Below, in pieces: positions 14,110 to 25,268 of a DNA stretch of 64,000 nt (position 1 is its first letter; every line of letters begins with the position of its first letter). The translations under genes and the position numbers were made by a program. A model generated the notes under the pieces. That model did no database searches. It saw only the letters and a list, made by a program, of their open reading frames with translations, and had not been told where the DNA came from. Source of the stretch: Schoenoplectus triqueter (Eukaryota > Streptophyta > Magnoliopsida > Poales > Cyperaceae); assembly GCA_964058805.1 (NCBI GenBank), contig CAXKVV010000401.1:27655-91654 (forward strand). Reading direction: 5' to 3'.

Positions 14110-17100
14110 CGGTACCGCCGAAAACGAGTTTGGGCGAGCAAAACATGAAAACGGGACGCGACGCACTCGGTACCGCCGATAACAAGTACGGGCGCGCAAA
14201 ACATGAAAACGGGACCCAACGCCCTCGGTAAAGCCGAAAATGAGTCGGGGCGCGCAAGACATGAATACGGGAACCGACGCCCTTGGTAAAGCCGAAAACG
14301 AGTCGGGGAGCGCAAGACATGAAAACGGGACCCGACGCCCTCGGTCCCGCCGAAAACGAGTCCGGGAGCACAAAACAAGAAAATGGGTAGCGACGCACTC
14401 GGTACCGCCGAAAACGAGTCCGAGCGCGCAAAACATGAAAACGAGACCAGACGCCCCGGTTCCGCCGAAAACGATTCCGGGCGCGCAAAACATGAAAACG
14501 AGACCCGACGCCCTCGGTCCCGCCGAAAACGAGTCGGGGCGCGCAAAACATGAAAACCGGACCCGACGTCCTCGGTACCGCCGAAAACGAGTGCGGGCGC
14601 GCAAAACATGAAAACGGGACCCGACGCCCTCGGTACCGACGAAAACGAGTCCGGGCGCGCAAAACATAAAAACGGGACCCGACGCCCTCGGTACCGCCGA
14701 AAACGAGTCCGGGCGCGCAAAACATGAAAACGAGACCCGATGCCCTCGGTACCGCCGAAAACGAGTTTGGGCGCGCAAAATATGAAAACAGAACGGCGAC
14801 GCACTTGGTACCGCTGAAAACGAGTTTGGGCGCGCAAAACATGAAAACGGGACCTGACTCCCTCAGTATCGCCGAAAACGAGTCTGGGCGCGCAAAACAT
14901 GAAAACGGGACCCGACGCGCCGGTACCGCAGAAAACGAGTCCGGGCGGGCAAAACATGAAAACGGGACCCGACGACCTCGGTACCGCCGAAAACGAGTCC
15001 GGGCGCGCAAAACATGAAAACGGGACCCGACGCCCTCGGTACCGCCGAAAATGAGTTCGGGCGCGCAAAACATGAAAACGATACCTGACGCCCTTGATAC
15101 CGCCGAAAACGGGACACGACGCCCTCAAGACCGTCGAAGACGAGTCCGGGCGCGCAAAACATTAAAACGGGACCCGACGCCCTCGGTACCGCCGAAGACG
15201 AGTCCGGGCGCGCAAAACATGAAAACGGGACCCGACGGCCTCAGTACCTGCGAAAACAAGTCCACGCGCGCAACACATGAAAACGGGACCCGACGCCCTC
15301 GGTACAGCCGAAAGTGAGTCAGGGCGCGCAAAAAAAGAAAACGGGACCCGACGCCCTCGATACCGTCGAAAACGGGACCCAACACCCTCGAGACCGCCGA
15401 AATCGAGTCTGTGCGCGCAAAACATGAAAACGATACCCGACGCCCTCGATACCCCCGAAAACGGGACCCGACGCCCCCGAGACCGCCGAAAACGAGTCCG
15501 GGCGCCCAAAACATTAAAACGAGACCCGACGCCCTCGGAACCGCTGAAAATGAGTCCGGGCGCGCAAAACGTGAAAACGGGACCCGACGCCCTCGGTACC
15601 ACCGAAAATGAGTCCGTGTGCGCAAAACATGAAAACGAGACCCGACGCCCTCGTTACCGCCAAAAACGAATCAGGGAGCGCAAAACATGAAAACGGGACC
15701 CCACGCCCTCGTTACCGCCGAAAACGAGTCCGGGCGCGCAAAAACATGAAAACGCGACCCGAGACCCGAGGCCCTCGGTACTACCGAAAACGAGTTTGGG
15801 CGAGCAAAACATGAAAACGGGACGCGACGCACTCGGAACCGCCGATAACGAGTCCGGGCGCGCGAAACATGAAAACAGGACCCGACGCCCTCGGTACCTC
15901 CGAACACGAGTACGAGCGCGCAAAACATGAAAACGGGACCCGACGCCCTCGGTACCGCCGAAAAAGAGTCCGGGCGCGCAAAACATGAAAACGGGACTCG
16001 ACGCCCTCGTTACCGCCGAAAACGAGTCCGGGCGCGCAAAACATCAAAACGAGACCCGAGGCCCTCGGTACCGCCGAAAACGAGTTTGGGCGAGCAAAAC
16101 ATGAAAACGGGACGCGACGCACTCGGTACCGCCGATAACAAGTCCGGGCGCGCAAAACATGAAAACGGGACCCAACGCCCTCGGTAAAGCCGAAAACGAG
16201 TCGGGGCGCGCAAGACATGAATACGGGACCCGACGCCCTCGGTAAAGCCGAAAACGAGTCGGGGAGCGCAAGACATGAAAACGGGACCCGACGCCCTCGG
16301 TCCCGCCGAAAACGAGTCCGGGAGCACAAAACAAGAAAATGGGTCGCGACGCACTCGGTACCGCCGAAAACGAGTCCGAGCGCGCAAAACATGAAAACGA
16401 GACCCGACGCCCCGGTTCCGCCGAAAACGATTCCGGGCGCGCAAAACATGAAAACGAGACCCGACGCCCTCGGTCCCGCCGAAAACGAGTCGGGGCGCGC
16501 AAAACATGAAAACCGGACCCGACGTCCTCGGTACCGCCGAAAACGGGTGCGGGCGCGCAAAACATGAAAACGGGACCCGACGCCCTCGGTACCGAGGAAA
16601 ACGAGTCCGGGCGCGCAAAACATAAAAACGGGACCCGACGCCCTCGGTACCGCCGAAAACGAGTCCGGGCGCGCAAAACATGAAAACGAGACCCGATGCC
16701 CTCGGTACCGTCGAAAACGAGTTTGGGCGCGCAAAATATGAAAACAGGACGGCGACGCACTTGGTACCGCCGAAAACGAGTTTGGGCGCGCAAAACATGA
16801 AAACGGGACCTGACTCCCTCAGTATCGCCGAAAACGAGTCTGGGCGCGCAAAACATGAAAACGGGACCCGACGCGCCGGTACCGCAGAAAACGAGTCCGG
16901 GCGGGCAAAACATGAAAACGGGACCCGACGACCTCGGTACCGCCGAAAACGAGTCCGGGCGCGCAAAACATGAAAACGGGACCCGACGCCCTCGGTACCG
17001 CCGAAAATGAGTTCGGGCGCGCAAAACATGAAAACGATACCTGACGCCCTCGATACCGCCGAAAACGGGACCCGACGCCCTCGAGACCGTCGAATACGAG

Positions 17101-18600
17101 TCCGGGCGCGCAAAACATTAAAATGGGACCCGACGCCCTCGGTACCGCCGAAGACGAGTCCGGGCGCGCAAAACATGAAAACGGGACCCGACGGCCTCAG
17201 TACCTACGAAAACAAGTCCACGCGCGCAACACATGAAAACGGGACCTGACGCCCTCGGTACAGCCGAAAGTGAGTCAGGGCGCGCAAAAAAAGAAAACAG
17301 GACCCGACGCCCTCGATACCGTCGAAAACGGGACCCAACGCCCTCGAGACCGCCGAAATCGAGTCTGTGCGCGCAAAACATGAAAACGATACCCGACGCC
17401 CTCGATACCCCCGAAAACGGGACCCGACGCCCCCGAGACCGCCGAAAATGAGTCTAGGCGCCCAAAACATTAAAACGGGACCCGACGCCCTCGGAACCGC
17501 CGAAAATGAGTCCGGGCGCGCAAAACGTGAAAACGGGACCCGACGCCCTCGGTACCACCGAAAATGAGTCCGTGTGCGCAAAACATGAAAACGAGACCCG
17601 ACGCCCTCGTTACCGCCAAAAACGAATCAGGGAGCGCAAAACATGAAAACGGGACCCCACGCCCTCGTTACCACCGAAAACGAGTCCGGGAGCGAAAAAC
17701 ATGAAAACGCGACCCGAGACCCGAGGCCCTCGATACTACCGAAAACGAGTTTGGGCGAGCAAAACATGAAAACGGGACGCGACGCACTCGGAACCGCCGA
17801 TAACGAGTCCGGGCGCGCGAAACATGAAAACGGGACCCGACGCCCTCGGTACCTCCGAACACGAGTACGAGCGCGCAAAACATGAAAACGGGACCCGACG
17901 CCCTCGGTACCGCCGAAAAATAGTCCGGGCACGCAAAACATGAAAACGGGACACGACGCCCTCGTTACCGCCGAAAACGAGTCCGGGCGCGCAAAACATC
18001 AAAATGAGACCAGAGGCCCTCGGTACCGCCGAAAACGAGTTTGTGCGAGCAAAACATGAAAACGGGACGCGACGCACTCGGAACCGCCGATAACGAGTCC
18101 GGGCGCGCGAAACATGAAAACGGGACCCGACGCCCTCGGTACCTCCGAACACGAGTACGAGCGCGCAAAACATGAAAACGAGACCCGACGCCCTCGGTAC
18201 CGCCGAAAAAGAGTCCGGGCGCGCAAAACATGAAAACGGGACCTGACGCCCTCGTTACCGCCGAAAACAAGTCCGGGCGCGCAAAACATCAAAACGAGAC
18301 CCGAGGCCCTCGGTACCGCCGAAAACGAGTTTGGGCGCGCAAAATATGAAAACGGGACGGCGACGCACTCGGTACCGCCGAAAACGAGTGTGGGCGCGCA
18401 AAACATAAAAACGGGACCGGACTCCCTCAGTACCGCCGAAAACGAGTCCGGGCGCGCAGAACATGAAAACGGGACCCGACGCCCCGGCACCGCAGAAAAT
18501 GAGTCCGGGCGGGCAAAAAATGAAAACCGGACCCGACGCCCTCGTTACCGCCGAAAACGAGTCCGAGCGTGCAAAACATGAAAACGAGACCCGAGGCCCT
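14110..18600. repeat. Higher-order copy 1 of the 4491-bp tandem
   Basis: This is nearly identical to 18601-23091 at a constant offset of 4491 bp, with landmarks 14724/19215, 15277/19768, 16217/20708, 17627/22118 and 18390/22881. The block is itself composite: two related sub-blocks lie 1956 bp apart (14724/16680, 15051/17007, 15277/17233), so 4491 splits as 1956 + 2535. It includes shortened units of 31 bp. Confidence 0.88.
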
Positions 18601-21600
18601 CGGTACTCCCGAAAATGAGTTTGGGCGAGCAAAACATGAAAACGGGACGCGACGCACTCGGTACCGCCGATAACAAGTCCGGGCGCGCAAAACATGAAAA
18701 CGGGACCCAACGCCCTCGGTAAAGCCGAAAACGAGTCGGGGCGCGCAAGACATGAATACGGGAACCGACGCCCTTGGTAAAGCCGAAAACGAGTCGGGGA
18801 GCGCAAGACATGAAAACGGGACCCGACGCCCTCGGTCCCGCCGAAAACGAGTCCGGGAGCACAAAACAAGAAAATGGGTAGCGACGCACTCGGTACCGCC
18901 GAAAACGAGTCCGAGCGCGCAAAACATGAAAACGAGACCAGACGCCCCGGTTCCGCCGAAAACGATTCCGGGCGCGCAAAACATGAAAACGAGACCCGAC
19001 GCCCTCGGTCCCGCCGAAAACGAGTCGGGGCGCGCAAAACATGAAAACCGGACCCGACGTCCTCGGTACCGCCGAAAACGAGTGCGGGCGCGCAAAACAT
19101 GAAAACGGGACCCGACGCCCTCGGTACCGACGAAAACGAGTCCGGGCGCGCAAAACATAAAAACGGGACCCGACGCCCTCGGTACCGCCAAAAACGAGTC
19201 CGGGCGCGCAAAACATGAAAACGAGACCCGATGCCCTCGGTACCGCCGAAAACGAGTTTGGGCGCGCAAAATATGAAAACAGAACGGCGACGCACTTGGT
19301 ACCGCTGAAAACGAGTTTGGGCGCGCAAAACATGAAAACGGGACCTGACTCCCTCAGTATCGCCGAAAACGAGTCTGGGCGCGCAAAACATGAAAACGGG
19401 ACCCGACGCGCCGGTACCGCAGAAAACGAGTCCGGGCGGGCAAAACATGAAAACGGGACCCGACGACCTCGGTACCGCCGAAAACGAGTCCGGGCGCGCA
19501 AAACATGAAAACGGGACCCGACGCCCTCGGTACCGCCGAAAATGAGTTCGGGCGCGCAAAACATGAAAACGATACCTGACGCCCTTGATACCGCCGAAAA
19601 CGGGACACGACGCCCTCGAGACCGTCGAAGACGAGTCCGGGCGCGCAAAACATTAAAACGGGACCCGACGCCCTCGGTACCGCCGAAGACGAGTCCGGGC
19701 GCGCAAAACATGAAAACGGGACCCGACGGCCTCAGTACCTGCGAAAACAAGTCCACGCGCGCAACACATGAAAACGGGACCCGACGCCCTCGGTACAGCC
19801 GAAAGTGAGTCAGGGCGCGCAAAAAAAGAAAACGGGACCCGACGCCCTCGATACCGTCGAAAACGGGACCCAACACCCTCGAGACCGCCGAAATCGAGTC
19901 TGTGCGCGCAAAACATGAAAACGATACCCGACGCCCTCGATACCCCCGAAAACGGGACCCGACGCCCCCGAGACCGCCGAAAACGAGTCCGGGCGCCCAA
20001 AACATTAAAACGAGACCCGACGCCCTCGGAACCGCTGAAAATGAGTCCGGGCGCGCAAAACGTGAAAACGGGACCCGACGCCCTCGGTACCACCGAAAAT
20101 GAGTCCGTGTGCGCAAAACATGAAAACGAGACCCGACGCCCTCGTTACCGCCAAAAACGAATCAGGGAGCGCAAAACATGAAAACGGGACCCCACGCCCT
20201 CGTTACCGCCGAAAACGAGTCCGGGCGCGCAAAAACATGAAAACGCGACCCGAGACCCGAGGCCCTCGGTACTACCGAAAACGAGTTTGGGCGAGCAAAA
20301 CATGAAAACGGGACGCGACGCACTCGGAACCGCCGATAACGAGTCCGGGCGCGCGAAACATGAAAACAGGACCCGACGCCCTCGGTACCTCCGAACACGA
20401 GTACGAGCGCGCAAAACATGAAAACGGGACCCGACGCCCTCGGTACCGCCGAAAAAGAGTCCGGGCGCGCAAAACATGAAAACGGGACTCGACGCCCTCG
20501 TTACCGCCGAAAACGAGTCCGGGCGCGCAAAACATCAAAACGAGACCCGAGGCCCTCGGTACCGCCGAAAACGAGTTTGGGCGAGCAAAACATGAAAACG
20601 GGACGCGACGCACTCGGTACCGCCGATAACAAGTCCGGGCGCGCAAAACATGAAAACGGGACCCAACGCCCTCGGTAAAGCCGAAAACGAGTCGGGGCGC
20701 GCAAGACATGAATACGGGACCCGACGCCCTCGGTAAAGCCGAAAATGAGTCGGGGAGCGCAAGACATGAAAACGGGACCCGACGCCCTCGGTCCCGCCGA
20801 AAACGAGTCCGGGAGCACAAAACAAGAAAATGGGTCGCGACGCACTCGGTACCGCCGAAAACGAGTCCGAGCGCGCAAAACATGAAAACGAGACCCGACG
20901 CCCCGGTTCCGCCGAAAACGATTCCGGGCGCGCAAAACATGAAAACGAGACCCGACGCCCTCGGTCCCGCCGAAAACGAGTCGGGGCGCGCAAAACATGA
21001 AAACCGGACCCGACGTCCTCGGTACCGCCGAAAACGGGTGCGGGCGCGCAAAACATGAAAACGGGACCCGACGCCCTCGGTACCGAGGAAAACGAGTCCG
21101 GGCGCGCAAAACATAAAAACGGGACCCGACGCCCTCGGTACCGCCGAAAACGAGTCCGGGCGCGCAAAACATGAAAACGAGACCCGATGCCCTCGGTACC
21201 GTCGAAAACGAGTTTGGGCGCGCAAAATATGAAAACAGGACGGCGACGCACTTGGTACCGCCGAAAACGAGTTTGGGCGCGCAAAACATGAAAACGGGAC
21301 CTGACTCCCTCAGTATCGCCGAAAACGAGTCTGGGCGCGCAAAACATGAAAACGGGACCCGACGCGCCGGTACCGCAGAAAACGAGTCCGGGCGGGCAAA
21401 ACATGAAAACGGGACCCGACGACCTCGGTACCGCCGAAAACGAGTCCGGGCGCGCAAAACATGAAAACGGGACCCGACGCCCTCGGTACCGCCGAAAATG
21501 AGTTCGGGCGCGCAAAACATGAAAACGATACCTGACGCCCTCGATACCGCCGAAAACGGGACCCGACGCCCTCGAGACCGTCGAATACGAGTCCGGGCGC

Positions 21601-23091
21601 GCAAAACATTAAAATGGGACCCGACGCCCTCGGTACCGCCGAAGACGAGTCCGGGCGCGCAAAACATGAAAACGGGACCCGACGGCCTCAGTACCTACGA
21701 AAACAAGTCCACGCGCGCAACACATGAAAACGGGACCTGACGCCCTCGGTACAGCCGAAAGTGAGTCAGGGCGCGCAAAAAAAGAAAACAGGACCCGACG
21801 CCCTCGATACCGTCGAAAACGGGACCCAACGCCCTCGAGACCGCCGAAATCGAGTCTGTGCGCGCAAAACATGAAAACGATACCCGACGCCCTCGATACC
21901 CCCGAAAACGGGACCCGACGCCCCCGAGACCGCCGAAAATGAGTCTAGGCGCCCAAAACATTAAAACGGGACCCGACGCCCTCGGAACCGCCGAAAATGA
22001 GTCCGGGCGCGCAAAACGTGAAAACGGGACCCGACGCCCTCGGTACCACCGAAAATGAGTCCGTGTGCGCAAAACATGAAAACGAGACCCGACGCCCTCG
22101 TTACCGCCAAAAACGAATCAGGGAGCGCAAAACATGAAAACGGGACCCCACGCCCTCGTTACCACCGAAAACGAGTCCGGGAGCGAAAAACATGAAAACG
22201 CGACCCGAGACCCGAGGCCCTCGATACTACCGAAAACGAGTTTGGGCGAGCAAAACATGAAAACGGGACGCGACGCACTCGGAACCGCCGATAACGAGTC
22301 CGGGCGCGCGAAACATGAAAACGGGACCCGACGCCCTCGGTACCTCCGAACACGAGTACGAGCGCGCAAAACATGAAAACGGGACCCGACGCCCTCGGTA
22401 CCGCCGAAAAATAGTCCGGGCACGCAAAACATGAAAACGGGACACGACGCCCTCGTTACCGCCGAAAACGAGTCCGGGCGCGCAAAACATCAAAATGAGA
22501 CCAGAGGCCCTCGGTACCGCCGAAAACGAGTTTGTGCGAGCAAAACATGAAAACGGGACGCGACGCACTCGGAACCGCCGATAACGAGTCCGGGCGCGCG
22601 AAACATGAAAACGGGACCCGACGCCCTCGGTACCTCCGAACACGAGTACGAGCGCGCAAAACATGAAAACGGGACCCGACGCCCTCGGTACCGCCGAAAA
22701 AGAGTCCAGGCGCGCAAAACATGAAAACGGGACCTGACGCCCTCGTTACCGCCGAAAACAAGTCCGGGCGCGCAAAACATCAAAACGAGACCCGAGGCCC
22801 TCGGTACCGCCGAAAACGAGTTTGGGCGCGCAAAATATGAAAACGGGACGGCGACGCACTCGGTACCGCCGAAAACGAGTGTGGGCGCGCAAAACATAAA
22901 AACGGGACCGGACTCCCTCAGTACCGCCGAAAACGAGTCCGGGCGCGCAGAACATGAAAACGGGACCCGACGCCCCGGCACCACAGAAAATGAGTCCGGG
23001 CGGGCAAAAAATGAAAACCGGACCCGACGCCCTCGTTACCGCCGAAAACGAGTCCGAGCGTGCAAAACATGAAAACGAGACCCGAGGCCCT
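18601..23091. repeat. Higher-order copy 2 of the 4491-bp tandem
   Basis: This directly follows copy 1 with the same internal order of unit variants and only scattered substitutions, which indicates a recent tandem duplication. The sub-block offset of 1956 bp is preserved (19215/21171). Confidence 0.88.
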
Positions 23092-24240
23092 CGGTACTCC
23101 CGAAAATGAGTTTGGGCGAGCAAAACATGAAAACGGGACGCGACGCACTCGGTACCGCCGATAACAAGTCCGGGCGCGCAAAACATGAAAACGGGACCCA
23201 ACGCCCTCGGTAAAGCCGAAAACGAGTCGGGGCGCGCAAGACATGAATACAGGACCCGACGCCCTAGGTAAAGCCGAAAACGAGTCGGGGAGCGCAAGAC
23301 ATGAAAACGGGACCTGATGCCCTCGGTCCCGCCGAAAATGAGTCCGGGAGCACAAAATAAGAAAATGGGTCGCGACGCACTCGGTACCGCCGAAAACGAG
23401 TCCGAGCGCGCAAAACATGAAAACGAGACCCGACGCCCCGGTTCCGCCGAAAACGATTCGGGGCGCGCAAAACATGAAAACGAGACCTTACGCCCTCGGT
23501 CCCGCCGAAAACGAGTCGGGGCGCGCAAAACTTGAAAACTGGACCCGACGTCCTCGGTACCGCCGAAAACGAGTGGGGGCGCGCAAAACATGAAAACGGG
23601 ACCCGACGCCCTCGGTACCGACGAAAACGAGTTCGGGCGCGCAAAACATAAAAACGGGACCCGACGCCCTCGGTACCGCCGAAAATGAGTCCGGGCACGC
23701 AAAACATGAAAACGAGACCCGATGCCCTCGGTACAGCCGAAAACGAGTTTGGGCGCGCAAAATATGAAAACAGGACGGCGACGCACTCGGTACCGCCGAA
23801 AACGAGTTTGGGCGCGCAAAACATGAAAACGGGACCTGACTCCCTCAGTATCGCCGAAAACGAGTCCGGGCGCGCAAAACATGGAAACGGGACCCGACGC
23901 GCCGGTACCGCAGAAAACGAGTCCGGGCGGGCAAAACATGAAAATGGGACCCGACGACCTCGGTACAGCCGAAAATGAGTCCGGGCGCGCAAAACATGAA
24001 AACGGCACCCGACGCCCTCGGTACCGCCGAAAATGAGTTTGGGTGCGCAAAACATGAAAACGATACCTGACGCCCTCGATACCGCCGAAAACGGGACCCG
24101 ACGCCCTCGAGACCGCCGAAGACGAGTCCGGGCGCGCAAAACATTAAAACGGGACCCGACACCCTCGGTACCGCCGAAGACGAGTCCGGGCACGCAAAAC
24201 ATGAAAACGGGACCCGACGGCCTCAGTACCTCCGAAAACT
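23092..24240. repeat. Partial, more diverged third copy of the 4491-bp unit
   Basis: The register of the 4491-bp tandem continues (19215/23706; the ATGAATACAGG unit at 23243 against ATGAATACGGG at 18752), but substitutions are more frequent than between copies 1 and 2. The copy is cut short toward the array edge. Confidence 0.75.
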
Positions 24241-25268
24241 AGTCCACGCGCGCAACTCATGAAAACGGGACCCGACGCCCTTGGTACAGCCGAAAGTGAG
24301 TTCGGGCGCGCAAAACATGAAAACGATACCCGACGCCCTCGATACCACCGAAAACGGGACCCGACGCCCTCGAGACCGCCGAAAATGAGTCCGTGCGCGC
24401 AAAACATTGAAACGGGACCTGACGCCCTCGATATTGCCGAAAACGAGTCCGGGCGCCCAAAACATAAAAACGACACCCGACGCCCTCGGTACCGCCGATA
24501 ACGAGTCAGGGCACGCAAAAAAAGAAAACGGGACCCGACGCCCTCGATACCGTCGAAAACGGGACCGGGCGCCCAAAACATGAAAACGGGACCCGACGCC
24601 CTCGGTACCACCGAAAACGGGACCCGACGCCCTCGAGACCGCCGAAAACAAGTCCGTGCGCGCAAAACATTGAAACGGGACCCGACGCCCTCGATATTGC
24701 CGAAAATGAGTCCGTGTGCGCAAAACATGAAAACGAGACCCGACGCCCTCGTTACCGCCAAAAACGAATCAGGGAGCGCAAAACATGAAAACGAGACCCG
24801 ACGCCCTCGGTACCGCCGAAAACGAGTCCGGGCGCGCAAAACATGAAAACGGGACCCGACGCCCCTCAGTACCTCTGAAAACAAGTCCATGCGCGCAAAA
24901 CATGAAAAAGGGACTCGACGCCCTTGATACCGCCAAAAATTGGGCCCGACGCTCTCGAGACCGTCGAAAATGAGTCCAGGCACGCAAAACATTAAAACGT
25001 GACACGACGCCCTCGCTACCGCCGAAAACGAGTCTGGGCACGCAAAACTTGAAAACTAGATCCGAGGCCCTCAGTACCGGTGAAAACGAGTCCGGGCGCG
25101 CAAAACATGGAAACGAGACCCGACGCCCTCGGTACCGCCGAAAATGAGTCCGGGCGCGCAAAACATTCAAACGAGACCCGACGCCCTCGGTATCGCCGAA
25201 AATGAGTCCGGGCGCTCAAAACATGAAAACGGGACCCGAAACCCTCGGTACCTCCGAAAACTAGTCCT
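24241..25268. repeat. Diverged right edge of the 58-bp array
   Basis: The units here are more irregular than inside the array: 31-bp short units (around 24350, 24550 and 24620), many C-to-T and G-to-A type variants, and no close long-range partner. The array ends in the middle of a unit at about 25268, directly against the AT-rich satellite. Degraded units at an array edge are expected where homogenisation is weak. Confidence 0.8.

Larger units (their letters stand above)
1..25268. repeat. GC-rich 58-bp satellite array
   Basis: The whole interval is a head-to-tail tandem array with a basic period of 58 bp; for example GGGACCCGAC at 241 recurs as GAGACCCGAC at 299. A typical unit contains, in order, GCGCGCAAAACATGAAAACG, GGACCCGACGCCCTCGGTAC and CGCCGAAAACGAGTCCGG. 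Recurrent unit types are recognisable by GGTAAAGCCG with CAAGACATG, GGTCTCGCCG followed by GGGAGCACAAAACAAG, CCCCGGTTCCGCC, and GGTACTACCG followed by TTTGGGCGAGC. They recur in fixed local orders, so higher-order structure exists. The unit is rich in CpG. No gene, RNA or mobile element interrupts it. Long open frames, especially on the minus strand, are a by-product of a unit without stop codons and are not annotated as genes. The array runs off the left edge of the window. Confidence 0.97.

Noticed and set aside
1..25268. CRISPR array or rDNA spacer sub-repeats
   Set aside because: Units are contiguous with no unique spacers, and no rRNA or rDNA promoter sequence is visible. The context is a plant retrotransposon and satellites.
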